NCBI GenBank assembly: GCA_026224995.1
Contig: JAMFRX010000505.1
Coordinates: 1 to 7,609, forward strand
DNA from: Puia dinghuensis
GTDB lineage: Bacteria > Bacteroidota > Bacteroidia > Chitinophagales > Chitinophagaceae
Direction: 5' to 3'
Length of the DNA: 7,609 nucleotides
Position 1 is the first letter of the stretch. Every line of letters starts with the position of its first letter. The notes beneath the pieces were generated by a model. That model saw nothing but the letters and a program-made list of their open reading frames with translations, was not told the DNA's origin and made no database searches. Of this stretch, positions 1-6,819 are shown piece after piece. A program made the translations under genes and the position numbers.

Positions 1-1271
1 ACGCGGGCCTCTCCTGCAGCCAGGGGCTCGAGGCGGTGCTCCCGCCAATAGGATTCCGGTTTGGCAGCGGCGGTATCAGGCGATGGGATGGGACTGGCGA
101 AAACGCTGTCCGGTATCGGCTCGCCGGTGACCAGATGGCTAAAGGCGACCAGCTTACGGCCGTGGATACCTTTCCCCTTGGCCGAGAAGCTGAAATCTGC
201 AGAGGCGTCCGAGCTAACCCGATAGTAATGGCCATCCGATGTCCGGGTATAGTCCTGGCGGATATGCAGGTTCTTGATGAAGTTCAGGTTGATGGCCTTG
301 CTGATGGTCATGTTCAGCTTTTCCACGGCATATTTTCCATCCAGCGTGATGTATAGCATGCCCCTGAAAAGGAAATCATTGGGATTTCGGGGAATGAAGT
401 TCAGCCGCACCAGCTTTTGTCCGTCGATGTCAATGGTATCACCCAGGTAGAATTCGTAAAAGGTTGGAGCGGAGTTCGATATCGGGCTGAGAAATTGATT
501 GGTGAACAGCATGATGTTGCCCGAGTAGATATCGATATCGGAAAAGAGGGTGTTCATGTAATCGCTGACCCCCTTTGTATCCACCAGGTCGCCATAATCC
601 ACTTTCTTTTCCCCGGTGATCACCTGCCTGGTCCGGGCGGGCTTTTTTTGCAGATAGTTCTCCGACAGCTTTTCTTCCAGGTAAACCGGATAGTACAGTG
701 TCGTGTCTCCTTCCACACTGTCGGGATGGTCGAAGAGGAATTTATAGGGCTTGAGAAGCCTTTTATTAAGCTTTTTGGGATCGATGTCCCGAAGGCTGAT
801 CTCTACTTTGTCATATTCTTCATAGGTGGTATAATCAAAGGCTTCGGGCCGGTTGAGATCCCTGGCTGCGATGACCTTTCGGATGAGCTCGACCGCCGGA
901 TTTTCCTTGTTGCGGTATTTGCCTCTTCTGTTGGTGACGACGACCTGCTGCATTTTTTGGGCCTCCGGCACCAGGGCGATGATGAGCGTGTCTTTTTCGG
1001 TTGGAACGGAGGTTATGGTCCTGCCGGTATAGCCGACCATAGAAACGGCTAATATGATCTTCCCGTTCCCCCGCGGGATGACGAATCTTCCCAGGGAATC
1101 CGTCCGGGTCCCTTTATTTTCCCCCCTGTTGTAGATGCTCGCATTTCTTAAGGGCTCCCGGGTGGTGGCGTCGATCACAGTTCCCATCAGGTGCCGGGAT
1201 TGCCCCCAGGCATGGATAGTACAGAATAAGAAGGCCAGTAAGGAAAAGACTTTAATCGGTGAATACGGCAT
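1..1271 (-). CDS. DUF5686 / carboxypeptidase-like regulatory domain outer-membrane protein (3' end off window)
   Basis: The minus-strand frame stays open from an ATG at 1271 to the left edge (423 codons, no stop). The start MPYSPIKVFSLLAFLF.. with AWG-Q near residue 23 is a signal peptide. Residues ~27-105 form a CarboxypepD_reg-like beta-sandwich (LMGTVIDATTREPLRNASI, then TDSLGRF and VGYTGRTI). From ~118 a VVVTNRRGKY / NPAVELIRKVI / DYTTYEEYDKVE stretch is typical of the DUF5686 family, followed by FRGMLYITLDGKYAVEKL and further beta-rich sequence. Such proteins usually run about 800 residues and end in an outer-membrane beta-barrel, so roughly half is missing here. Molecular function is unknown for the family. 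A GAGGG lies 11 nt before the ATG, slightly far for a ribosome binding site. The gene is divergent from the large glycosidase gene; the sequence shows no functional link. Family call is by recognition, not search. Confidence 0.85.
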   Translation of the reverse strand, partial: MPYSPIKVFSLLAFLFCTIHAWGQSRHLMGTVIDATTREPLRNASIYNRGENKGTRTDSLGRFVIPRGNGKIILAVSMVGYTGRTITSVPTEKDTLIIALVPEAQKMQQVVVTNRRGKYRNKENPAVELIRKVIAARDLNRPEAFDYTTYEEYDKVEISLRDIDPKKLNKRLLKPYKFLFDHPDSVEGDTTLYYPVYLEEKLSENYLQKKPARTRQVITGEKKVDYGDLVDTKGVSDYMNTLFSDIDIYSGNIMLFTNQFLSPISNSAPTFYEFYLGDTIDIDGQKLVRLNFIPRNPNDFLFRGMLYITLDGKYAVEKLNMTISKAINLNFIKNLHIRQDYTRTSDGHYYRVSSDASADFSFSAKGKGIHGRKLVAFSHLVTGEPIPDSVFASPIPSPDTAAAKPESYWREHRLEPLAAGEAR

Positions 1272-1395
1272 AAGTTACATGGCCCTCTACGGAATTATTG
1301 ACCCGGGAGTTGTTTAGGACCGGCATATTTATCAATTGTTTAAATTTAACAGCGAATCCCGACGAATATCGGTAGGACACCCCAAATATGATGCT
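1272..1395. promoter_or_regulatory. divergent intergenic region, candidate promoters for both flanking genes
   Basis: This 124-bp AT-richer gap must hold the start signals of both the DUF5686 gene (leftward) and the glycosidase gene (rightward). A perfect 10-bp palindrome TTAAATTTAA lies at 1340-1349. Within it, TAAATTTA (1341-1348) matches the Bacteroidota -7 box TAnnTTTG at all but the last base. On the minus strand TAAATATG (1331-1324) also has one mismatch. Neither has a clear TTTG -33 box at 17-20 bp, so both assignments are weak. No riboswitch or terminator is evident. Confidence 0.3.
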
Positions 1396-4300
1396 ATGAA
1401 CATTAAATTCTCATTAATTGTCCTTTTAACTTTTGTTTTGACGGCTAAGGGCCAAACGGTCCTCATCGGTAACCCCGGCCTCACCATGTCGCTGAACTGT
1501 GACAATAAAGCCAGTATCACCTCACTGGTGGTGAATGGGCGGAAGGTCATCGGTAGCGAAACGGGCATCTATACGTCCATAAATGTGAGCGGTCATACCT
1601 ATTCCTCCTTGCACCTGAAGTCAGCGCCGATGCTGGTCAAAACACCGGATAAGATCACCCTCAGTGGAATAAAGTACGGTGACGACAGCCTCACCGTCGA
1701 TGAGACCTGGGTCTTTACCACAAAAAACTTGGATATCGTATGGAGCATCCAACGGAGCCTTTCGAAGCCGACAGTAGTCGAGGAATCCGCCACGCCGGTA
1801 TTCACGTTCGACAAGATGGATACCTGGGAAGGGGCCTACCAGGGATACGGCGGAGTGGCCTGGTTCTACCTCTTCAATGAAGCGCTCTGCACCTATGGCG
1901 TCCACACCCAAACAAGCAGCTTCTGGAACAGTAAGAACAACAATGGCCTGAACATCGCCGTAGCCGCGCCGGGGAAGAAGGTTGCGATGAAGTATAGCCG
2001 CACAGCCGACGATAAGCTATCGTACACGATCACCGTCTCAGACCAGGAAATGCTCCCGAAGTTCGATAGCGGCACGAACAGGCGACGCTTTATCCGGAAA
2101 CGCACGGACGTCTGGGCGCCCTACACTGTGGCAAAAAATACCACCCAAACCATCACCTTCAGCGCTTTCGAGTTCAACCAGCAATATGGCCGGGGCAAAT
2201 TCGTCGGCATCAACGGCAGTCAGGTGAGCGCCGTGCTGAATACCATCGCGCGGATCGGAGTCATCGACTCCCTGCATTTTGGCGGCAACAGCTGGCATAC
2301 ACCGTATGGGCCTATCTGCCTGCATGAACAGTATATCGGCCAGCTTGGACTGGCAATAGACGATCCCTCCTATCTCAAAGGGTATCAGAGCTGCCTGGAT
2401 TTCTACCGGGATCATGCGATAAAGCCGGATGGCCGGGTCTTCCCCCGATGGGCGTATACGGATGAGGATATGATGCCCGGCCAGGGGAATAAAGCCGGGT
2501 TCTATGAAGCGCAGTGGGGCTGGCTCCTGGATTCGAACCCGGACCTGGTCAGTAATGTGTCGGACCTGTACGACCTTACCGGCGATAAGGATTGGGTTCG
2601 GGGTCATCAGCGGTCCTGCGAAACGGCCTTGGATTGGATCATCAGAAGAGATAGCGACGGAAACGGGCTTGTCGAGATGATCCCCGATAACGAACGGGAA
2701 AAGAGAAGCAGCGACTGGATCGATATCATCTGGGCTTCTTATGAGAATGCCTTCGTCAATGCCAAGCTGTATCATGCGCTCGTCGAATGGACGGCTATCG
2801 AACGGCAGTTGGGAAACCAGCCCAAAGCAAATACCTACCAACAGTTTGCCGCAAAGCTGAAGGCCAGCTTCAATAAGCCCACCAGCGAAGGCGGCTTCTG
2901 GGATGAGGCGAACAGCTGCTATGTGCACTGGATAGATAGGGACAAGACCATCCATGGTCGCAATATGGTGACGCCGGTGAATTTTATGGCCATAGCCTAT
3001 GGGATTTGCGATGACGATGGCCGCCGGAAACGCATCCTGGATAAGATCGAAGCGCAGATGGTGCAGGAGCGGCTTTTCTTCTGGCCCATCTGTATGACTA
3101 CCTATGCGCCGGGTGAAGGCAACGATTGGCAATTCCCTTTTCCGAATTATGAGAACGGCGACCTGTTCCTGTCCTGGGGATCGATTGCGGTGAAGGCCTA
3201 TGCCGCGTATAAGCCGGAGCTGGCGGTTAAATATGTAAGGAATGTGCTGGACCAGTATAGCAAGGACGGACTGGCCTTTCAACGCTATGGCCGGGGTAAG
3301 CAGAATGGACTGGGGGACGATATCCTGTCTGGCAATAGCCTGGCCATAGTTGGGCTGTACCAGGCGATCTATGGGATAAACCCGTTGTATAACCGCTTTT
3401 ATCTCGATCCGCATCTTACCCCGGAGCTGGCGGGTACGGAATTAACGTATCGGTTCAGAGGCCAGCGCTTGACGATCAACCTCGACAGCAATCAATATTC
3501 GGTTGCGAACAGCCAGTTCAAAGTAGCAGCCCACAAGGATTTTGGGTTCTACGCCAGTAAGAACCACCTGGCTTACTTCAATGGAAATGCCGACGGCGCC
3601 TCCCTGGAGGTCAAGGCGGAAGGCCGGCTGACCATCGACATCGGGAATTGGGGCACCGATAAAATGGCCTGGAAACAGATGGCCTCGACAGGAGGCCCGA
3701 TAACGTATACTATCCACGCACTGACCCCGAATGCGCCCTACTTTCTACAAACTGGCAACAGGCCCTCACGCAAGCTCACCACCGACGCACATGGGAACCT
3801 GGTCATCAATACCACCGGACCCACCAGCCTGTCCTTGAAGGCAGCGGCGCAAGCAGTCCCCTGGACCACCGTCGAAGCGGAAACCATGCATACCACGGGA
3901 ACTGTCCTTGGGCCGTCCTACGAGCCCTACCGCGTCGAAACAGAATCCTCGGGGCAGCGTTGTGTAAAGCTGGCAGCCAAAGGTGAATTCGTTGAATTCA
4001 GGGCGCCCGTGCAGGCCAATAGCCTCGTCATCCGGTACAGCCTGCCCGACAAAAGGGAAGGCTGCACCCTGGCGATCTATAAAAACGGCAGTCTCGTACG
4101 GCACGTGCCGATCTCCTCCCGCTACAGCTGGCTCTATGGCAAATACCCATTTACCAATGACCCTGCCGCCGGCAGCCCAAGGAATTTTTATGACGAGCTG
4201 CGGCTTAAAGACCTGAAAATGGAACAAGGAGACCTTATCCGCATTCAGCAGGATGACAATGCCGGTTATTGTATCATCGACCTGGTAGACCTCGAGGAGA

Positions 4301-5451
4301 TCGCAACTCCTCTACAGGCGCCGGCCAATAGCTTGTCTATCACCGACCCGCGCTTCCAGCCAGACAACAACGATTACACGTTGGCCCTCCAAAAATGCAT
4401 CGCTAAAGCCGTAGAAACAGGAAAAACAGTCTGGATCCCGATAGGTCAATTCAAGCTCACCGGCGACATCGTGCTGCCGGCAAATCTATCCATCCGGGGC
4501 GCGGGGATGTGGTACACCGAGCTGGTAGGCGATGAAACACTCTATGCCCAGCCCGATAGACGCATACGACTAAAAGGCAATGGCAGCAATATCCACCTGG
4601 CCGATCTCGCCATTATCGGGAAATTGGATTACCGAAGCGACAAAGAGGCAAACGACGGCATCGTCGGATCCTGGGGTACCGGCTCGACGATCGACCGCAT
4701 CTGGATCGAACATACGAAAGTGGGCATGTGGCTGGAAAACTCCGAAGGCTTAAAGATCACCGGCTGCCGGATGCGAAATACCATCGCCGACGGGATAAAT
4801 TTTTGCGTGGGCATGGCGCAGTCGACTATCGAGAGCTGCGCCGCGCGGGGTACGGGTGATGATTGTTTCGCCGTCTGGCCTACCACTTATACGAAGCAAC
4901 AGTACAAACCAGGACATAACCTGATCACCCACTGTACTGCACAGCTGCCCTTTCTCGCCAATGGCGCAGCCATCTACGGGGGTGAAAGCAATGCGATAAG
5001 AAATTGCGCCTTTCAAGATATCTCCGCGGGTTCGGCGATCCTGATCAGCACGACGTTCCCAACCGCCAATGGCGACATCGATAACAACTTCAGCGGAACG
5101 ACGGTTGTGGAAGACTGCACCATAAAGACCAGCGGCGGCTTCGATCACGAATGGGGCTGGCGAGCCGCGGTGGAGATCTGCGTCGATAAGCGCAACATCG
5201 CCGGCCTCCGGCTGGCGAACCTGAATATCACAAACAGCATATCCAATGCGATCAGCGTCATTGCCAAAAATGAGCTGGGCGCCCTGTCCGATGCCAGCCT
5301 GGCTAACAGCAACATCTCAGGCTACGGCATCGGTACAAAAGACAAGCATGGTCTGTTCGTGTCCGAAGATGCGCACGGCAGCCTGACCATCGATGGGAAA
5401 GGCATTGCCGACACCAAAAATGAATCCGCTAACTTTACCCTACAGCAATGA
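1396..5451 (+). CDS. secreted two-part glycoside hydrolase: six-hairpin glycosidase-like unit + CBM + GH87 beta-helix (alpha-1,3-glucanase/mycodextranase type)
   Basis: The protein has 1351 residues, counted from the ATG at 1396. That start is chosen because MNIKFSLIVLLTFVLTAKGQ is a clean signal peptide; a TTG at 1336 would put 20 polar residues before it. Residues ~21-265 are beta-rich (N-terminal sandwich). Residues ~270-665 look like an (alpha/alpha)6 six-hairpin glycosidase fold (PDGRVFPRW, GFYEAQWGW, RRDSDGNGLVE, SSDWID, NYENGDLFLSWG); candidate acids include E371, E427 and E586. Residues ~680-815 are beta-rich. A CBM6/35-like module follows at ~826-968 (VEAE.., SWLYGKYPFTNDP, FYDELR, IIDLVDLEE), a segment I know from GH87 proteins. 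Residues ~980-1351 are the GH87 parallel beta-helix: GKTVWIPIGQF, SIRGAGMWYTEL, WIEHTKVGMW, ADGINF, GTGDDCFAVW. D1132, D1155 and D1156 reproduce the D-x22-DD spacing of GH87 catalytic aspartates. No type IX sorting tail is seen, so a periplasmic site is likely. GH87 cleaves alpha-1,3-glucosidic links; substrate of the N-terminal unit is unknown. The stop overlaps the next gene's start. Confidence 0.92.
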   Translation: MNIKFSLIVLLTFVLTAKGQTVLIGNPGLTMSLNCDNKASITSLVVNGRKVIGSETGIYTSINVSGHTYSSLHLKSAPMLVKTPDKITLSGIKYGDDSLTVDETWVFTTKNLDIVWSIQRSLSKPTVVEESATPVFTFDKMDTWEGAYQGYGGVAWFYLFNEALCTYGVHTQTSSFWNSKNNNGLNIAVAAPGKKVAMKYSRTADDKLSYTITVSDQEMLPKFDSGTNRRRFIRKRTDVWAPYTVAKNTTQTITFSAFEFNQQYGRGKFVGINGSQVSAVLNTIARIGVIDSLHFGGNSWHTPYGPICLHEQYIGQLGLAIDDPSYLKGYQSCLDFYRDHAIKPDGRVFPRWAYTDEDMMPGQGNKAGFYEAQWGWLLDSNPDLVSNVSDLYDLTGDKDWVRGHQRSCETALDWIIRRDSDGNGLVEMIPDNEREKRSSDWIDIIWASYENAFVNAKLYHALVEWTAIERQLGNQPKANTYQQFAAKLKASFNKPTSEGGFWDEANSCYVHWIDRDKTIHGRNMVTPVNFMAIAYGICDDDGRRKRILDKIEAQMVQERLFFWPICMTTYAPGEGNDWQFPFPNYENGDLFLSWGSIAVKAYAAYKPELAVKYVRNVLDQYSKDGLAFQRYGRGKQNGLGDDILSGNSLAIVGLYQAIYGINPLYNRFYLDPHLTPELAGTELTYRFRGQRLTINLDSNQYSVANSQFKVAAHKDFGFYASKNHLAYFNGNADGASLEVKAEGRLTIDIGNWGTDKMAWKQMASTGGPITYTIHALTPNAPYFLQTGNRPSRKLTTDAHGNLVINTTGPTSLSLKAAAQAVPWTTVEAETMHTTGTVLGPSYEPYRVETESSGQRCVKLAAKGEFVEFRAPVQANSLVIRYSLPDKREGCTLAIYKNGSLVRHVPISSRYSWLYGKYPFTNDPAAGSPRNFYDELRLKDLKMEQGDLIRIQQDDNAGYCIIDLVDLEEIATPLQAPANSLSITDPRFQPDNNDYTLALQKCIAKAVETGKTVWIPIGQFKLTGDIVLPANLSIRGAGMWYTELVGDETLYAQPDRRIRLKGNGSNIHLADLAIIGKLDYRSDKEANDGIVGSWGTGSTIDRIWIEHTKVGMWLENSEGLKITGCRMRNTIADGINFCVGMAQSTIESCAARGTGDDCFAVWPTTYTKQQYKPGHNLITHCTAQLPFLANGAAIYGGESNAIRNCAFQDISAGSAILISTTFPTANGDIDNNFSGTTVVEDCTIKTSGGFDHEWGWRAAVEICVDKRNIAGLRLANLNITNSISNAISVIAKNELGALSDASLANSNISGYGIGTKDKHGLFVSEDAHGSLTIDGKGIADTKNESANFTLQQ

Positions 5452-5873
5452 ACGAACAATACCCCAAGGTATATTTCTACCGGCGACTGGTGCAGGCGAA
5501 GCTCTTCATCGATACCCATTATGCGGAGGATATCGACGTAGGCAATATCGCCGACGAAGCCTATTTCTCAAAATTCCATTTCATCCGGGAGTTCAGGCAG
5601 ACCTATGGTAAAACGCCCCATCAATACCTGATCTTCGTACGAGTGGAAAAGGCTAAGGACCTGCTGAAGACCGGCATGCCGGTTTCGGACGTCTGCTACG
5701 GCGTAGGCTTTGCAAGCCTGAGCTCTTTTAGCGGACTGTTTAAGCGCATCGTTCACCTGACCCCTTCCAATTATCTTCTCCGCCACCAAAATAGGATGGC
5801 CGAGATCGTAGAATCCCCACTTAAATTCGTCCCCGGCTGTTTCGCGGCAAAGAACGGGTGGACGGATAAATAG
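5448..5873 (+). CDS. AraC-type transcriptional regulator, DNA-binding domain only
   Basis: The protein has 141 residues and consists almost wholly of the AraC/XylS double helix-turn-helix. The first HTH is at ~31-52 (VGNIADEAYFSKFHFIREFR) and the second at ~79-100, with the family signature VGFASLSSFSGLFKR and the closing LTPSNYL. Only ~10 residues precede the domain, so no cupin or other sensor domain is present, and the ~25-residue tail (to GWTDK) has no recognisable fold. It should bind DNA in the cytoplasm; its target and any signal are not shown by the sequence. Its ATG at 5448 overlaps the glycosidase stop as ATGA, which indicates translational coupling and that the regulator is made whenever the enzyme is. 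It could control this operon or the AraC-VOC-DUF1569 group; both are inference. Confidence 0.9.
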   Translation: MNEQYPKVYFYRRLVQAKLFIDTHYAEDIDVGNIADEAYFSKFHFIREFRQTYGKTPHQYLIFVRVEKAKDLLKTGMPVSDVCYGVGFASLSSFSGLFKRIVHLTPSNYLLRHQNRMAEIVESPLKFVPGCFAAKNGWTDK

Positions 5874-5893
5874 CAATTTTAGAGAAATGAGCT

Positions 5894-5914
5894 AAAGGCC
5901 AAAGGCTTTTCTTT
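5894..5914 (+). terminator. weak hairpin plus T-rich run, possible attenuator/terminator after the AraC gene
   Basis: AAAG (5894-5897) pairs with CTTT (5906-5909), and CC (5899-5900) with GG (5904-5905), around an AAA loop with one bulged G, followed by TTCTTT. The stem is short and bulged, so at best it gives partial termination between the AraC and VOC genes. The rest of the 67-bp gap shows nothing distinctive. Confidence 0.22.
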
Positions 5915-5940
5915 GTGTGAGAATCAAATCCACGAAGATC

Positions 5941-6342
5941 ATGATCACAAAAATGACACATGTGAGCCTGCCTGTAATCGACCTGGACCGGGCGCACGAC
6001 TTCTATGTTAATAAGCTGGGGTTTAAGGTCATCACGGATGTCCCGATGCCGGGTGGCGATCGCTGGCTCACAGTAGGGCCGCCGGAGCAGCCCGGATTCG
6101 AGATCATTCTGTCTCCCATATCCCGCCTGTCCAAAGAATCCGGCGAGGCGCTCAAGGGGCTCATAGAGAAGGGGACCTTCGGCGTCGGCCTCTTTACCAG
6201 CAATGACATCTTTGCCACCTACGAAGAGCTAAAGGCAAAGGGCGTCGAATTCACCAAAGCGCCTAAGAAGGAATTTTATGGGACCGAAGCCATCTTCAAA
6301 GACGATAGCGGCAACTGGTTCTCGCTCCTGCTTACTAACTAA
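5941..6342 (+). CDS. VOC-superfamily (glyoxalase/bleomycin-resistance-like) protein
   Basis: The protein has 133 residues from the ATG at 5941, preceded by GAAG 5 nt upstream. A GTG at 5917 would add eight residues that do not belong to the fold. The sequence is a single two-module VOC domain: MTHVSLPVIDLDRAHDFY then LGFKV in the first beta-alpha-beta unit, GFEIILSP closing it, GVGLFTSNDI opening the second, and GTEAIFKDDSGNWFSL at the end. H7, E54 and E116 sit at usual metal-ligand positions. The ligand position that opens the second module (GVGLF) is not a histidine, so the metal site may be altered. VOC proteins include isomerases, dioxygenases and antibiotic-sequestering proteins; nothing here selects among them. 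It is probably cytoplasmic (no signal peptide). Ten bases separate it from the DUF1569 gene, so the two are very likely co-transcribed. Confidence 0.88.
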   Translation: MITKMTHVSLPVIDLDRAHDFYVNKLGFKVITDVPMPGGDRWLTVGPPEQPGFEIILSPISRLSKESGEALKGLIEKGTFGVGLFTSNDIFATYEELKAKGVEFTKAPKKEFYGTEAIFKDDSGNWFSLLLTN

Positions 6343-6352
6343 ACAACGCTAT

Positions 6353-6787
6353 ATGAAAACGATATCCGATCCCTCCGCACGGGAGGAGATCATAAAGCGA
6401 ATTCAATCGCTTGAAGAAAACCGTCCTGCCCAATGGGGCAAGATGAATGTCTATCAGATGCTCAGGCATTGCCGGCTCTGGGAAGAGATGGCCCTGGGCA
6501 GGACCCAGTACAAACGGGCATTCATCGGCCTGCTATTCGGCAGGCTGGCCCTCAAAGATTTTATGAAAGACAAGCCCATGATGCGCAATGCCCCAACTAT
6601 CCCGGCGCTCAGGATCGGGGAGACCAGGGATTTCTTTGGGGAACGAGCCGGATGGATCGGGCTCATCGGGGAATACCCCCATTCCTCAGGTATCGTGCAT
6701 CCCTTCTTCGGAAAGATGAACAGTGAGCAGGTAGGGTATATGTCGTACAAGCATGCCGACCATCATCTGCGGCAATTCGATTGTTAG
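6353..6787 (+). CDS. DUF1569 (DinB-like) family protein
   Basis: The protein has 144 residues from the ATG at 6353, which lies 10 bp after the VOC stop; an upstream in-frame ATG at 6278 lies inside the VOC gene and is rejected. Family marks are WGKMNVYQMLRHC near the N-terminus, HPFFGKMNSEQVGY, and the C-terminal YKHADHHLRQFDC. H39 with H134 and H137/H138 resembles the three-histidine metal site of the DinB/YfiT four-helix-bundle superfamily, to which DUF1569 belongs. Biochemical function is unknown; related families include metal-dependent thiol transferases, but that is not transferable here. No signal peptide, so cytoplasmic. AraC, VOC and DinB-like genes together suggest a small stress or detoxification group (inference). 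Confidence 0.85.
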   Translation: MKTISDPSAREEIIKRIQSLEENRPAQWGKMNVYQMLRHCRLWEEMALGRTQYKRAFIGLLFGRLALKDFMKDKPMMRNAPTIPALRIGETRDFFGERAGWIGLIGEYPHSSGIVHPFFGKMNSEQVGYMSYKHADHHLRQFDC

Positions 6788-6805
6788 GCTTTTTGGCTTA
6801 TTTTC

Positions 6806-6819
6806 GGCTTATGAAAGCC
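6806..6819 (+). promoter_or_regulatory. small hairpin presenting the start codon of the last gene
   Basis: GGCTT (6806-6810) and AAGCC (6815-6819) form a 5-bp stem with an ATGA loop containing the initiation codon at 6811. Two more GGCTT copies upstream (6787-6791 and 6795-6799) could pair with the same AAGCC. This may modulate initiation, or be chance. No Shine-Dalgarno sequence is visible before this ATG. Confidence 0.25.

Noticed and set aside
417..1052. 211-codon plus-strand open frame
   Set aside because: It lies wholly opposite the continuous DUF5686 reading frame, which has clear family motifs.
1336..1395. Upstream TTG start adding 20 residues to the glycosidase
   Set aside because: The extension is polar and would bury the signal peptide that starts at the ATG at 1396.
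2038..3414. 458-codon open frame on the minus strand inside the glycosidase gene
   Set aside because: It is antisense to the densely motif-bearing six-hairpin domain, has no recognisable fold or signal, and such long antisense frames arise from codon bias.
3766..4227. 153-codon minus-strand frame opposite the CBM module
   Set aside because: No known motif; shadow of the coding strand.
5917..5940. GTG start extending the VOC protein by eight residues
   Set aside because: The added residues lie outside the VOC fold; the ATG at 5941 fits better, though AAAGG upstream of the GTG keeps it possible.
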